A stretch of DNA of 64,000 bases from Cytophagaceae bacterium ABcell3. Its GTDB lineage: Bacteria; Bacteroidota; Bacteroidia; Cytophagales; Cytophagaceae. The position numbers were made by a program, and so were the translations under genes. The stretch is from contig CP133159.1 of NCBI GenBank assembly GCA_030913385.1, positions 2,068,584-2,132,583 on the forward strand. The letters are read 5' to 3'. Positions 18,116-26,675 of the stretch are shown one piece after another. The notes below the pieces were generated by a model that was given only the letters and a program-made list of their open reading frames with translations, had not been told where the DNA came from and made no database searches. How positions within the stretch are numbered: position 1 is the stretch's first letter; the number at the start of each line of letters is the position of its first letter.

Positions 18116-19036
18116 ATGGAGATGGAAAAGTATGTTGAATTCCCTAAAGTGTCAATCATTACGATCAATTTTAACGGGGCTTCCGTTACATGCGATCTGA
18201 TTGAATCGTTGAGAAATGTTACTTATCCTAATTTTGAAGTAATTGTTGTAGATAATGCTTCTCAGGAAAATCCAGATATAATTAAAGAAAGATACCCTGA
18301 AGTGGTATTGATCAAAAATAAAGAAAACCTGGGTTTTGCCGGAGGAAACAATGCAGGTTTCCGTGCTGCAAGTGGGAAGTATTTTATGCTTCTGAACAAT
18401 GATACAGAGGTTCATCCTGAATTTCTTCATCCACTTGTTGCCCGTTTGGAATCTGACCCTTTGGCAGGGGCTGTTAGCTCTAAGCTTATTTATCATAACA
18501 CTGATGGCATTATTCAATATGCTGGAAGTAGTATGATAAACCCTTACACGGGACGCAGTAGTTTTCTTGGCCAAAAGGAAAAAGACCAAGGACAGTATGA
18601 TGTGTGTTGTCAAACACATTATGCTCATGGTGCCGCTATGATGGTTCCGCGGAGGGTGGTCGAGGAGGTTGGTCTCATGGCTGACTTGTATTTTCTATAT
18701 TATGAGGAGCTTGATTTTTGCGAGAGAATCAAGGAGGCAGGGTACGCTATTTGGTACATAGGTACCTCTGTGGTTTATCATAAAGAATCTATGTCTGTAG
18801 GCAAGCAAAATCCAATTAAGACATATTATATGACCAGGAACAGGCTTGTGTACATGCGTAGAAATGTTAGGGGCATTAAACTGTTTATAAGTATGCTATA
18901 CTTTACAGTTATAGCCATGCCTAAGCATACCTTGTCTCATTTGGCTGCACGGAGAAAAGATTTGCTTAAAGCATTTTATAGAGGTGTAGCATGGAATTTG
19001 ACAAATCATAAGATTTTTGGTAATCCAAAAATATAA
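18116..19036 (+). CDS. Glycosyltransferase family 2 (rhamnosyltransferase-like)
   Basis: A GT-A fold enzyme of 306 residues: SIITINFNGA, the donor-binding Asp in VIVVDNAS, NLGFAGGNNAGF, and the metal-binding site written NNDTEV instead of DxD. This signature is that of the WbbL/rhamnosyltransferase group. I chose ATG 18116 because AAGGAG at 18101 stands nine bases upstream; a longer reading from TTG 18089 would include that site. There is no strong C-terminal membrane segment except a hydrophobic stretch near SMLYFTVIAMP. Confidence 0.87.
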   Translation: MEMEKYVEFPKVSIITINFNGASVTCDLIESLRNVTYPNFEVIVVDNASQENPDIIKERYPEVVLIKNKENLGFAGGNNAGFRAASGKYFMLLNNDTEVHPEFLHPLVARLESDPLAGAVSSKLIYHNTDGIIQYAGSSMINPYTGRSSFLGQKEKDQGQYDVCCQTHYAHGAAMMVPRRVVEEVGLMADLYFLYYEELDFCERIKEAGYAIWYIGTSVVYHKESMSVGKQNPIKTYYMTRNRLVYMRRNVRGIKLFISMLYFTVIAMPKHTLSHLAARRKDLLKAFYRGVAWNLTNHKIFGNPKI

Positions 19037-19054
19037 ATAAGGAAGAGGAGAGAG

Positions 19055-20254
19055 ATGGTGGTTGATATATTGTTGAATTTAATGTTTGCCTGGCTGGGCG
19101 TTATGGTTGTATATGGTTTAGTGTATTCAATAGCCGGCCGGGCTCGGGAGTTTCCTGAAATTTCCAAAGCTACATACAATAGGAAGTTTGCGGTCTTCAT
19201 TCCTTCTTACAAAGAGGATGAGGTGATTTTAAGTTCTGCCGAACATGCGTTGAAACAAAGCTATCCGGCAGAAGACTATGATGTGGTAGTCATTGCTGAC
19301 AGTCTCAAGCCAGAGACCGTAGGAAAGCTCAAGAATATGCCTATAAAGGTCATAGAAGTTAGCTTTGATTTGAGCACTAAAGCACGGTCTTTGAATAAGG
19401 CGCTAGCTGACCTACCTGAGGTTTATGACTATGCCTTGGTACTTGATGCTGACAACTTGATGGAAAGGGATTTTCTGGTAAAGTTTAATAATGCCTTCTG
19501 TCATACCAATGCAATGGCTATCCAAGGGCATCGAGTGGCGAAAAACTTGAATACCAATTTCGCTATTTTGGATGCAGTTAGTGAGGAGGTTAATAATCAT
19601 ATTTATAGAAAAGGTCACCGGGCTTTGGGGCTTTCATCTGGACTGATCGGATCTGGTATGGCATTTGACTATGCTTATTTTAAGCAGGTAATGAAGTCTA
19701 TAGATGCCATAGGTGGGTTTGACAAAGAACTGGAGGTGCTTTTGAACAGAGACAGGGTCAAGATTCATTATCTGGAATCTGCCTTGGTGTATGATGAAAA
19801 AGTTGAAAACCCTGAGGTGTTTAAGAACCAACGAAGAAGATGGATGTCTGCTCAGATTATCTTCTTGAAGAAGTATTTTCTTGAGGGGGTTAGACATTTA
19901 TTCTCAAAAGGTAATATTGACTTCTTTGACAAAGTATTTCAATTTACCTTGTTGCCGAGGGTCATGTTGTTGTTTTCAGTTATCGGCTTAAGTGTGGTAG
20001 CTTTCTTTCTGAATATATTTATTGGCTACAGCATGGCACCCGGTACTTTGTTTTGGCTTGGGTTGGCCGGATTAAATGTTCTGAGTATTTTCTTGGCCAT
20101 ACCGGACAAGTTTTATAACAAGCAGACCTTCAGGGCTGCACTGCATGTGCCTAAAGCGGTAGTACTTATGTTTATGAACTTGTTTAAACTTAAAGGAGCA
20201 GATAAAAAGTTCATTCATACACCGCATTCGGGTAGTGCTGATAATAATGTATAA
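19055..20254 (+). CDS. Processive-type GT2 glycosyltransferase, membrane bound
   Basis: 399 residues with an N-terminal membrane helix (about 5-25), a GT-A domain (FIPSYKED, Asp82 in IADS, DAD at 131-133, GFDKELE, QRRRW at 259-263) and two or three C-terminal membrane helices (about 300-345). The D, DxD, D, Q-x2-RW pattern is that of processive synthases such as cellulose and hyaluronan synthase. It may extend a homopolymer or act in the same export line as the Wzx/Wzy genes upstream. Last gene before the operon terminator. Confidence 0.87.
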   Translation: MVVDILLNLMFAWLGVMVVYGLVYSIAGRAREFPEISKATYNRKFAVFIPSYKEDEVILSSAEHALKQSYPAEDYDVVVIADSLKPETVGKLKNMPIKVIEVSFDLSTKARSLNKALADLPEVYDYALVLDADNLMERDFLVKFNNAFCHTNAMAIQGHRVAKNLNTNFAILDAVSEEVNNHIYRKGHRALGLSSGLIGSGMAFDYAYFKQVMKSIDAIGGFDKELEVLLNRDRVKIHYLESALVYDEKVENPEVFKNQRRRWMSAQIIFLKKYFLEGVRHLFSKGNIDFFDKVFQFTLLPRVMLLFSVIGLSVVAFFLNIFIGYSMAPGTLFWLGLAGLNVLSIFLAIPDKFYNKQTFRAALHVPKAVVLMFMNLFKLKGADKKFIHTPHSGSADNNV

Positions 20255-20274
20255 AATTACAGGAATATAATAGT

Positions 20275-20306
20275 AAAAGCCAGGGTATTGAATGCTCTGG
20301 CTTTTT
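20275..20306 (+). terminator. Rho-independent terminator of the polysaccharide operon
   Basis: aaaagccag pairs with ctggctttt, followed by a T-rich stretch. Confidence 0.75.
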
Positions 20307-20354
20307 GCTTTTAACTTAAATTCTGCATTAGAAAGTTCTAATACATATTTCAGG

Positions 20355-21242
20355 TTAAAAGTATAAAGGATGTAAGCTAGTGCCATGACGGTTAAACTGA
20401 ATGGCAGGGAAAGGGATTTTGATAACCTTTAGCGGGTAAGCCAATACCTTTAGCCATTTTTTTCTGGTTTTGACATGTTCTAAGTCAAAATCCAGAGAAA
20501 GGAAGTATTGTCGGTAAGGATTAAAACCGACTGCTTGACTTTCGTAAATTGTCCCATATTGCATTTCGGTTCCACTATACCCGAGCGATAGGTTAAGCCA
20601 TGCTGGAAATATATTGCCTTCAGGTAAAAAAGAGTGGATATTAATCGAAAGCCAATAGGTTTGGCCATTATAATCTTTCAATGCCTGCTCTGCTAAAGTG
20701 CCTCCTAACGCTTCTGGTCTTGTGGCTGCAAATGGCGTACGGTGAAAAGAAAATTTCATCTGTATTCTAGGTTCATCCCACAGTAAATACTGACCTAACA
20801 ATAATGCAGACCCACTGGCATTGGCCACCATATCTCCCCATGAGGCGCCATAATTGGGAGAAAAACCATCAAATATTTCAATAGGGGTGAGTAAAATCAA
20901 GCCTGATAGACCGCCATACCAGATCGCTTTCTTTTTCTCTACCCCAGACCACATCAATGACTTGACTGCAAATTGGCTTATGTGAAAAGCTGAATAAGCA
21001 TGGCCAACCTTGTCCATTTGTAACCAATGATGGTTGTCATTGTAAAAGTGAAAGGAGGAATAGCTGTCATACCATGTTGAACTTAACCATGCCATACTGC
21101 CCGCATATGCTAGACCTGTGCCTGTTACTAGGGGAATAAACCTCTTTTTGTTCAGCACAGTGGTGTCAGACAACGGTTCCGCTGATAAATGAATATTAAC
21201 GAGTAGAAGTATGGAGGTTATTAAGGTTAAAAAGCGTTTCAC
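20355..21242 (-). CDS. DUF2279 family (YfiM-like) envelope protein
   Basis: 295 residues with a signal peptide ending around LSAEP. The family core is MDKVGHAYSAFHISQF, followed by hydrophobic stretches around GGLSGLILLTPIEIFDGFSPNYGASWGDM, the region typical of DUF2279 (given here only to locate it, about residues 112-140). The C-terminal half is rich in alternating hydrophobic residues and may form a beta structure in the outer membrane. Function of the family is unknown. It converges on the polysaccharide operon. Confidence 0.75.
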   Translation of the reverse strand: MKRFLTLITSILLLVNIHLSAEPLSDTTVLNKKRFIPLVTGTGLAYAGSMAWLSSTWYDSYSSFHFYNDNHHWLQMDKVGHAYSAFHISQFAVKSLMWSGVEKKKAIWYGGLSGLILLTPIEIFDGFSPNYGASWGDMVANASGSALLLGQYLLWDEPRIQMKFSFHRTPFAATRPEALGGTLAEQALKDYNGQTYWLSINIHSFLPEGNIFPAWLNLSLGYSGTEMQYGTIYESQAVGFNPYRQYFLSLDFDLEHVKTRKKWLKVLAYPLKVIKIPFPAIQFNRHGTSLHPLYF

Positions 21243-21354
21243 ACCCTAAAGTTAAATTTCTTTTGCTTAAAATTTCAACTTTCGGATGGGCAAAATATTG
21301 CCTATGGGCAAACTTTAACAGTTTGTGTCTCTAAAGGTATATAAAATGACATAA

Positions 21355-21651
21355 TTAAGAATAGGCGTGATGCCCAGTCGTGAAAAGCAAAATTGAACTA
21401 ATTATAATGACAATGATCCATGAAATCAAAAAGGTTTTGAAAGCGAGCGATGGTACAGGTTTCTTTCCTGTGTACCAAAATATTACCATCATTATGGTTG
21501 TGATGACCACAGGAGATAATATTTGGCTAAAAAAAGGATTTAAGAAAGTAAGAAGTCTTAAGTCTGCATCAGAAATCTTTACTTGGGCCAAAGATATGAT
21601 GGCAGTCAAAACGATTAAAACTATGTAGTGGTTATAATAGCCTTTTAACAT
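21355..21651 (-). CDS. Small hypothetical membrane protein
   Basis: 98 residues with three predicted membrane helices (about 8-24, 40-60 and 72-92) separated by short charged loops. I do not recognise the family. It is preferred over the overlapping plus-strand frame because hydrophobic segments and charges follow the pattern of a real membrane protein. It lies 112 bases upstream of the DUF2279 gene on the same strand. Confidence 0.55.
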   Translation of the reverse strand: MLKGYYNHYIVLIVLTAIISLAQVKISDADLRLLTFLNPFFSQILSPVVITTIMMVIFWYTGKKPVPSLAFKTFLISWIIVIIISSILLFTTGHHAYS

Positions 21652-21798
21652 AATTGTTCCGGTTACTTTATATATAAATAATGTAACCGGAACTAAAATG
21701 TTTGAAATAACAAAGCTAGCAGCTAGATGTATTCTCAGTCCCTAGAGGGTGATTTTTAACGCTGCTCTGCGTGATGTAAGCTTGGTAAGGCTTTGCTG

Positions 21799-22113
21799 TT
21801 ATGATGCTTTGACTTTTTCAGCAACAGGCTTAAAAAGTTTGATCGAGAAAATACCTCCTATATAGGTATAGGAAAAATCTTCTGATGTGATAAAGCTTTC
21901 AGGAACACGTACGGTTCTTAAAAAAGTTACTTTATCTGTCGATGAATTTTTCCTTGAGGTAATAGTGAGCTTTTTGTCATTTAATGACACACTGACTTCT
22001 TGATTTTTAAAGGCTGGCGCAGGAATATCAATCCTATAGCAGTTTTTCAATTCAAGTAGGTTGGCGGCAGGAAAAGCAAAAGCTATATCCTGAGATTGAC
22101 TTACATCTTTCAT
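21799..22113 (-). CDS. Hsp20/alpha-crystallin-like protein
   Basis: 104 residues that look like a bare alpha-crystallin/CS fold: IDIPAPAFKNQEVSVSLNDKKLTIT matches strands 3-5 of small heat-shock proteins, and the later GGIFSIKLFKPV replaces the usual G-V-L-x-I-x-x-P pattern. The N-terminal arm and the C-terminal I-x-I tail are short or absent, so large-oligomer chaperone behaviour is uncertain. Divergent from the TonB receptor gene. Confidence 0.7.
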   Translation of the reverse strand: MKDVSQSQDIAFAFPAANLLELKNCYRIDIPAPAFKNQEVSVSLNDKKLTITSRKNSSTDKVTFLRTVRVPESFITSEDFSYTYIGGIFSIKLFKPVAEKVKAS

Positions 22114-22483
22114 AATTTACTGGTTAGTTTAATTTCAAGTATTTAAGCAGGCTATTAACTGGTATCGATAATATAATGTTTGAAAAAACATTTATTTATT
22201 CTAAAGCTTTTTTCTGACCCAAACCACTTTTGTGTCAGCATGTCTTGAACGCTTTCCGCTGCGCAATAGAAATGGATATTTCAGGTTTAACTTTTTGGAA
22301 TATACAGCATAGCACAGGCACTTTGTCAGCACCAGTGATTGGGGAGGGCATAGCTAAGGTTATTTGCTTCTTTTAACGGAATTTCGTGTCTATAGGTTAC
22401 ATTTGTCTGGGAGTTTCATATTTCTGATTATCAACTAGTTTTTTCTATTAGCTCTTTTTCTTAAAAGTTTTTCCTTAAGTTTC

Positions 22484-22502
22484 AATGCAACTTTATTGCA
22501 TT
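22484..22502. promoter_or_regulatory. Inverted repeat overlapping the -33 box (candidate metal-repressor operator)
   Basis: AATGCAA-cttta-TTGCATT, a perfect 7-5-7 repeat of 19 bases. Its right arm contains the TTG of the -33 element of the receptor promoter, so a bound protein would block RNA polymerase. Because the operon looks zinc-related, a Fur/Zur-type repressor is a reasonable guess; the sequence is not a textbook Zur box. Confidence 0.5.
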
Positions 22503-22526
22503 TAATTAACTGCTGATGTAGCTTTG
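22496..22526 (+). promoter_or_regulatory. Bacteroidota-type promoter of the TonB receptor operon
   Basis: TTG (22496-22498), 20 bases, TAGCTTTG (22519-22526), matching the phylum consensus TTTG-N19-20-TAnnTTTG. Transcription would start near 22533, giving a leader of under 20 bases. Confidence 0.65.
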
Positions 22527-22550
22527 TAGTCCTATTTGGAAGAGAATTGA

Positions 22551-24902
22551 ATGTCTATATATATAAAGCAGAAGCTTAAGGATACTAGTAAATGGCCGGT
22601 TGTATTTTTAAGCATTTTGTTATTGTCTATAAGTGGGCTTAGTGCACAGGAGAAAGTTGATTGCGTTCACTCCTTGAGTGGGCAGATTTCAGATGGAGAA
22701 ACGGGACTTCCTCTGGCATATGCTGAGGTGATTTTGGAGAACGCTGTGATTGAGTCAGCCTATACAGATGATAATGGAACTTATGAATTCAAGAAGCTAT
22801 GCCCTGGTACTACTTATTTAGTAAAAGTATCTTTTTTAGGCTATAAGCCTATAGAGGTGTCGGTAACCATTGACGATGATCAGGAGCGGAATTTTATCCT
22901 TCATGAAGAGGTGTGCGAATTGCCCTCTGTGGTGGTAGAAGGTTCTAAAGCTCCTAATATAGAGCCATTACCGGAAGTGTCTTTGTCTGGTAAGGAGCTG
23001 AGGGAAACCCGGGGTAAGTCGCTAGGGGAGGCGGTTAGCCGTATACCTGGGGTTTATGCTATGCAAACAGGGCCGACTATATTTAAACCTGTTGTACAAG
23101 GTTTGCATAGTAACAGGATTTTGATCCTCAACAATGGGGTGAGGCAGGAAGGGCAGCAGTGGGGGTATGAGCATGCACCTGAAATAGATCCTTATGTAGC
23201 CTCGCGGATTACTGTGATAAAAGGGGCTAACAGTGTAAGATATGGATCTGATGCAATTGGAGGTGTGATTTTGGTCGAACCTCCACCTTTGCGTAAAGAA
23301 CCTGGTGTGTCGGGAGAGGTAAACTTAGCAGGGTTTAGCAATAATAGAATGGGGGCAGCCTCTGCTACTTTAGACTTTGCGCCTGCTTTTATTAAAGGAT
23401 TGAGCGGGAGGGTTCAAGGGACTATAAGGAATGCAGGAAATGTACGGGCGCCTGATTACTATATTGATAATACAGGGTTAAGGGAGTATAGTTACTCATG
23501 GGCGGCAGAATATCAAAAGAAAAGGTTTGGAGTAGAGGCTTATTATAGCAGGTATAAAACTACGCTAGGGGTGTATAGGGGAGCGCATATAGGCAACCTC
23601 ACAGACCTGAATCACGCCATTGCCAGTGATGTGCCTTTGGTTACGGCTGGATTTACTCGTGAAATTCAGAGGCCTTATCAGGATATTGACCATGAGCTGT
23701 TTAAGGCGTCTGCTTGGGTAAATACCTTTGCAGGTAAACTGTTGTTTGATTACGGTAGGCAATTTAATGACAGATCGGAGTTTGATACGCATATTTTAAG
23801 TTTAGGACCTGAAGTACCGCAACTTAGATTTAAAATAACAACCCATACTTCTAACTTGGTGCTTGAACACAAGCCGTTGGGCAGAATTAAGGGACAAATT
23901 GGTTTTAGTGGTATTGCTCAGGAAAATACGTGGAGAGGGAGTTTTTTTATTCCGAATTTTAAAAGCTATGCGGGCGGGCTGTTTATCATTGAAAGGTGGA
24001 AAAGTAAAAGGTTGGAATTGGAAGCAGGGGCGCGGTATGATATGAAAACAATGACTGTTTTCTTGAGGGAAAGGGAGGATATTGTTACTGATGACTTCCT
24101 GTTCGGGAATTTTTCAGGGAATATAGGAGCCATTTACAGGCTTTCTGCCAACTGGAAACTCAGGGGAAACTTTGGGACGGCGTTTAGACCGCCAGCGGTC
24201 AATGAACTATATAGTGATGGGGTGCATCATGGTACTGCTTCTTATGAAATAGGCGATAAGAACCTGAGGCCGGAAATGGCTTATAATGCCACGGTTTCTG
24301 CTAAGTTTGCCTACGAGAGGGTATATGGAGAGGTAAGTGTGTTTAATAATTTTATGCATAATTTTATCTATCTCTCTCCATCAGAACGACCTACAGTGAC
24401 GATTAGAGGGGCTTTCCCTACTTTTCATTACAGACAGGTCAATGCCATGTTTACAGGAACGGATATTGCCATCAATGATTCTATTGGGAGCAACTTTGTT
24501 GTGAGCTCTAGGTTCTCTTTCGTTCGTGGATATAACTTAACGGAGGACGACTACTTGATCTGGATCCCTCCTGTTAGATGGGAGAATGGAATTAGGTATT
24601 GGTTTAAAACGGGGCTGGGTTGGTTAAGGAATAGTTATGCAGAAGTAAGACATGTAGCTGTGGCCAGGCAGTTTATGGCGCCAGAAGACGGAGACTATGC
24701 GCCGCCTCCACCTGGGTATATGTTGGTGAATTTGGATATAGGTGGTACGGTTGTTTTGGGCAATACTCCAACGGAGGTTTCGCTAGGAGTTTACAACTTG
24801 TTTAACACAAGCTACAGGGACTATATGGATCGGTTTAGGTACTATGTAGATGCGATGGGAAGGAATGTGATGTTGAGGGTACGGGTACCCCTTAATTTTT
24901 AA
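22551..24902 (+). CDS. TonB-dependent receptor, probably for zinc
   Basis: 783 residues: signal peptide (ends near LSAQE), carboxypeptidase-like regulatory domain (about 40-120, HSLSGQISDGETG), plug domain (about 140-245, GVYAMQTGPT, VIKGANSVRYGSDAIGG) and a beta-barrel ending in the usual aromatic C-terminus (RVRVPLNF). Such receptors import ligands across the outer membrane with energy from TonB/ExbBD. The ligand is inferred from the next gene, which overlaps it by one base and encodes a lipoprotein with a dense histidine tract; this points to zinc or another divalent metal. Confidence 0.9.
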   Translation: MSIYIKQKLKDTSKWPVVFLSILLLSISGLSAQEKVDCVHSLSGQISDGETGLPLAYAEVILENAVIESAYTDDNGTYEFKKLCPGTTYLVKVSFLGYKPIEVSVTIDDDQERNFILHEEVCELPSVVVEGSKAPNIEPLPEVSLSGKELRETRGKSLGEAVSRIPGVYAMQTGPTIFKPVVQGLHSNRILILNNGVRQEGQQWGYEHAPEIDPYVASRITVIKGANSVRYGSDAIGGVILVEPPPLRKEPGVSGEVNLAGFSNNRMGAASATLDFAPAFIKGLSGRVQGTIRNAGNVRAPDYYIDNTGLREYSYSWAAEYQKKRFGVEAYYSRYKTTLGVYRGAHIGNLTDLNHAIASDVPLVTAGFTREIQRPYQDIDHELFKASAWVNTFAGKLLFDYGRQFNDRSEFDTHILSLGPEVPQLRFKITTHTSNLVLEHKPLGRIKGQIGFSGIAQENTWRGSFFIPNFKSYAGGLFIIERWKSKRLELEAGARYDMKTMTVFLREREDIVTDDFLFGNFSGNIGAIYRLSANWKLRGNFGTAFRPPAVNELYSDGVHHGTASYEIGDKNLRPEMAYNATVSAKFAYERVYGEVSVFNNFMHNFIYLSPSERPTVTIRGAFPTFHYRQVNAMFTGTDIAINDSIGSNFVVSSRFSFVRGYNLTEDDYLIWIPPVRWENGIRYWFKTGLGWLRNSYAEVRHVAVARQFMAPEDGDYAPPPPGYMLVNLDIGGTVVLGNTPTEVSLGVYNLFNTSYRDYMDRFRYYVDAMGRNVMLRVRVPLNF

Positions 24903-24946
24903 TGGTAAATAATTTAATGTACTTATATTTATTTAACACGAGAAAA

Positions 24947-25648
24947 ATGGAAAAACTTTTAAGAAAGTCTGTTCTTTTGCTATTGTCTGGTGCCGTGCTT
25001 TTTACCAGTTGCCGCAAAGATGATGATGATGTTCATGAGCCAGGTCATAGCCATGACCACCACCATGTGACCACCTTGAAAATGCGCTTTACTGCCGAAG
25101 GGTCTTCTGAAACACTGGAGTTTGTTTATGACGATTCAGGAAACTATCATGGAGGTCACGGACATGACGATCATGATGATCATGATGATCATGATGACCA
25201 CCACCATGACGACCATGACGACCACCATAATGGGCACGACCATAGAGTACAGCATGGTGATCACGATCATGACCATGACCATGATCATGGCCCTAAGCAC
25301 AAAGATCATATTAAGCTTCAGGCAGGAGTGAAGTATCACTGCGAAATTCAGGTACTAGATAAATCAAATCCTGATAAAGTAGAAGATCATACTGCTGAGA
25401 TTAAAAAAGAAGGGGCAGAGCACAAGTTTTTCTTTAAGATATCAGATGGTTTAAAGCTTAGCCATACTTATAATGACGAGGATAAAAATGGCGAACCGAT
25501 TGGTCTTAAAAATATTTTTAATACTGGAGACGCCAGCACTGGAACCCTTAAGGTGGTGTTGAAAGAGTACCATCATACCCACGATAAAGGTGATATTACT
25601 AAAGGTGAAACTGAAATAGAAGTTAGCTTCCCAGTTGAAATTAAGTAA
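24947..25648 (+). CDS. Histidine-rich lipoprotein, putative zinc binder
   Basis: 233 residues from ATG 24947, where a good signal peptide begins (MEKLLRKSVLLLLSGAVLFT, then Cys22). An in-frame ATG at 24902 would add 15 residues before it and is less likely. Residues 68-121 contain 22 histidines mixed with aspartates (HDDHDDHD type), plus HSHDHHH near 34-40. This suggests capture of zinc, copper or nickel at the outer membrane and hand-over to the receptor encoded just upstream. The remaining domain has strands but no family I recognise. Confidence 0.85.
   Translation: MEKLLRKSVLLLLSGAVLFTSCRKDDDDVHEPGHSHDHHHVTTLKMRFTAEGSSETLEFVYDDSGNYHGGHGHDDHDDHDDHDDHHHDDHDDHHNGHDHRVQHGDHDHDHDHDHGPKHKDHIKLQAGVKYHCEIQVLDKSNPDKVEDHTAEIKKEGAEHKFFFKISDGLKLSHTYNDEDKNGEPIGLKNIFNTGDASTGTLKVVLKEYHHTHDKGDITKGETEIEVSFPVEIK
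25156..25302 (+). repeat. Simple repeat encoding the His-Asp tract
   Basis: Imperfect repeats of catgatgat and catgaccac within the lipoprotein gene. The period is a multiple of three, so length changes would leave the frame intact and could vary the number of metal ligands. Confidence 0.7.
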
Positions 25649-25670
25649 TGGTGAATTAGTGATTCAGATA

Positions 25671-25707
25671 AAAAAAGGTCAGGGTTTTAATAACTCTGAC
25701 CTTTTTT
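25671..25707. terminator. Rho-independent terminator
   Basis: aaaaaggtcag pairs with ctgacctttttt around a loop of about 12 bases; A- and T-runs on both sides allow use from both strands. It separates the receptor operon from the convergent ispD. Confidence 0.8.
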
Positions 25708-25873
25708 AATAGAGTAAAGTTTGGATGTGTCTCGTTTTTACTTAGAGTCTGCAGAAAGAAGTAATAAAGATAAACAGCTTCAATATTGCGTACACAAGAA
25801 AAAGAGGTGATTGAACACTTCTTTTCCTTACCCTTATAAACATGCACAAGTATAAGTGCCTCCTACTTTTCTT

Positions 25874-26554
25874 TTAATAGCTTAACAAACATTCGGCTAT
25901 TACCAAATCATCAGGCGTTGTGATTTTTAAATTTAGGTAAGAGCCTTCTATAAGGTGTATTCTATTACTGGCGTGTTCCGCTACACTTGCATCATCAGTA
26001 AAGTGAGGTAACTCTGTGGTTTGATAAGAATCTCTAATAAGTGAAAGCTTAAATGTTTGTGGCGTTTGTATAAGCCTGTACATGCTCCTATCTACAGCTT
26101 CATTACTGTTTTTCTCTTTGATAAGCCTTATAGAGTCTTTTAAAGGAACAGAAGTTATTGCGCTTCCATAAATAGCGGCGTGTTCATAACTCCGTTCAAT
26201 GGTTTCAGGTGATATGCATGGCCTTACACCATCATGAATGGCTACCAGTGCCTCTTCCTCTTCTATTACTTTAAGCCCGTTTTTAACAGAGGCAAAACGC
26301 GACCTGCCACCTTCTGCAATTTGTACTTGGTGTTTAAACTGGTGTTTTTTTACCAGGCTTTTCCACGTTGCTATTTCCTGGAGTGGAAGTACAAGTACAA
26401 TAGTTGTTTGAGGGTCAGTTTCTATGAACTTCTCTATGGTATGCATGAGAATAGGTTTTCCAGCAACCTTAAGAAACTGCTTTGGCACAGACGAGTTCAT
26501 CCGTGTTCCACTTCCACCGGCAACAATAATGGCATATCTGTTCAGTATTTCCAT
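25874..26554 (-). CDS. ispD: 2-C-methyl-D-erythritol 4-phosphate cytidylyltransferase
   Basis: Third step of the non-mevalonate isoprenoid pathway: joins CTP and methylerythritol phosphate. 226 residues with the IspD nucleotide-binding loop VAGGSGTRMNSSVPKQF (residues about 10-26, Arg and Lys catalytic), HDGVRP, DRSxxxxxQTPQTF and the C-terminal DDASVAE and NLKITTPDDL. The ATG follows directly on a T-run that ends a large inverted-repeat structure (26558-26653), which may control its expression. Confidence 0.95.
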   Translation of the reverse strand: MEILNRYAIIVAGGSGTRMNSSVPKQFLKVAGKPILMHTIEKFIETDPQTTIVLVLPLQEIATWKSLVKKHQFKHQVQIAEGGRSRFASVKNGLKVIEEEEALVAIHDGVRPCISPETIERSYEHAAIYGSAITSVPLKDSIRLIKEKNSNEAVDRSMYRLIQTPQTFKLSLIRDSYQTTELPHFTDDASVAEHASNRIHLIEGSYLNLKITTPDDLVIAECLLSY

Positions 26555-26557
26555 AAA

Positions 26558-26653
26558 AAAAGCTTCAGACGTTTAACCCGGATTGTTGAAAAAAGTTTTT
26601 CATGCAATAGAAGTTTCCTTGCATATTTCCGGATTTAAATATCTGAAGCTTTT
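26558..26653 (-). promoter_or_regulatory. Nested inverted-repeat structure between queA and ispD
   Basis: Outer arms of 12 bases (26558-26569 with 26642-26653) enclose a 5-base pair of arms (26578-26582 with 26628-26632) and a 6-base pair (26602-26607 with 26619-26624), all perfect. Read on the minus strand, the structure ends in a T-run that touches the ispD start codon. It may be a terminator of queA or an attenuator-like leader of ispD. Confidence 0.55.
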
Positions 26654-26675
26654 GCCTAAAAAAGAAATACTTTCT

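Larger units (their letters stand above)
22114..22550. other. Intergenic region with divergent promoters
   Basis: 437 bases between the small heat-shock-like gene and the TonB receptor gene. The right end holds a clear promoter and operator-like repeat (separate entries). Near 22277 lies atttcaggtttaac, also found inverted near 31588. I saw nothing else. Confidence 0.6.

Noticed and set aside
21380-21628. 82-codon plus-strand ORF opposite the small membrane protein
   Set aside because: Lacks the hydrophobic pattern and signals of its minus-strand counterpart; treated as a shadow.
25122-25339. Met/Thr-rich ORFs on both strands in the lipoprotein gene
   Set aside because: They are other frames of the cat/gat repeat that encodes the His-Asp tract.
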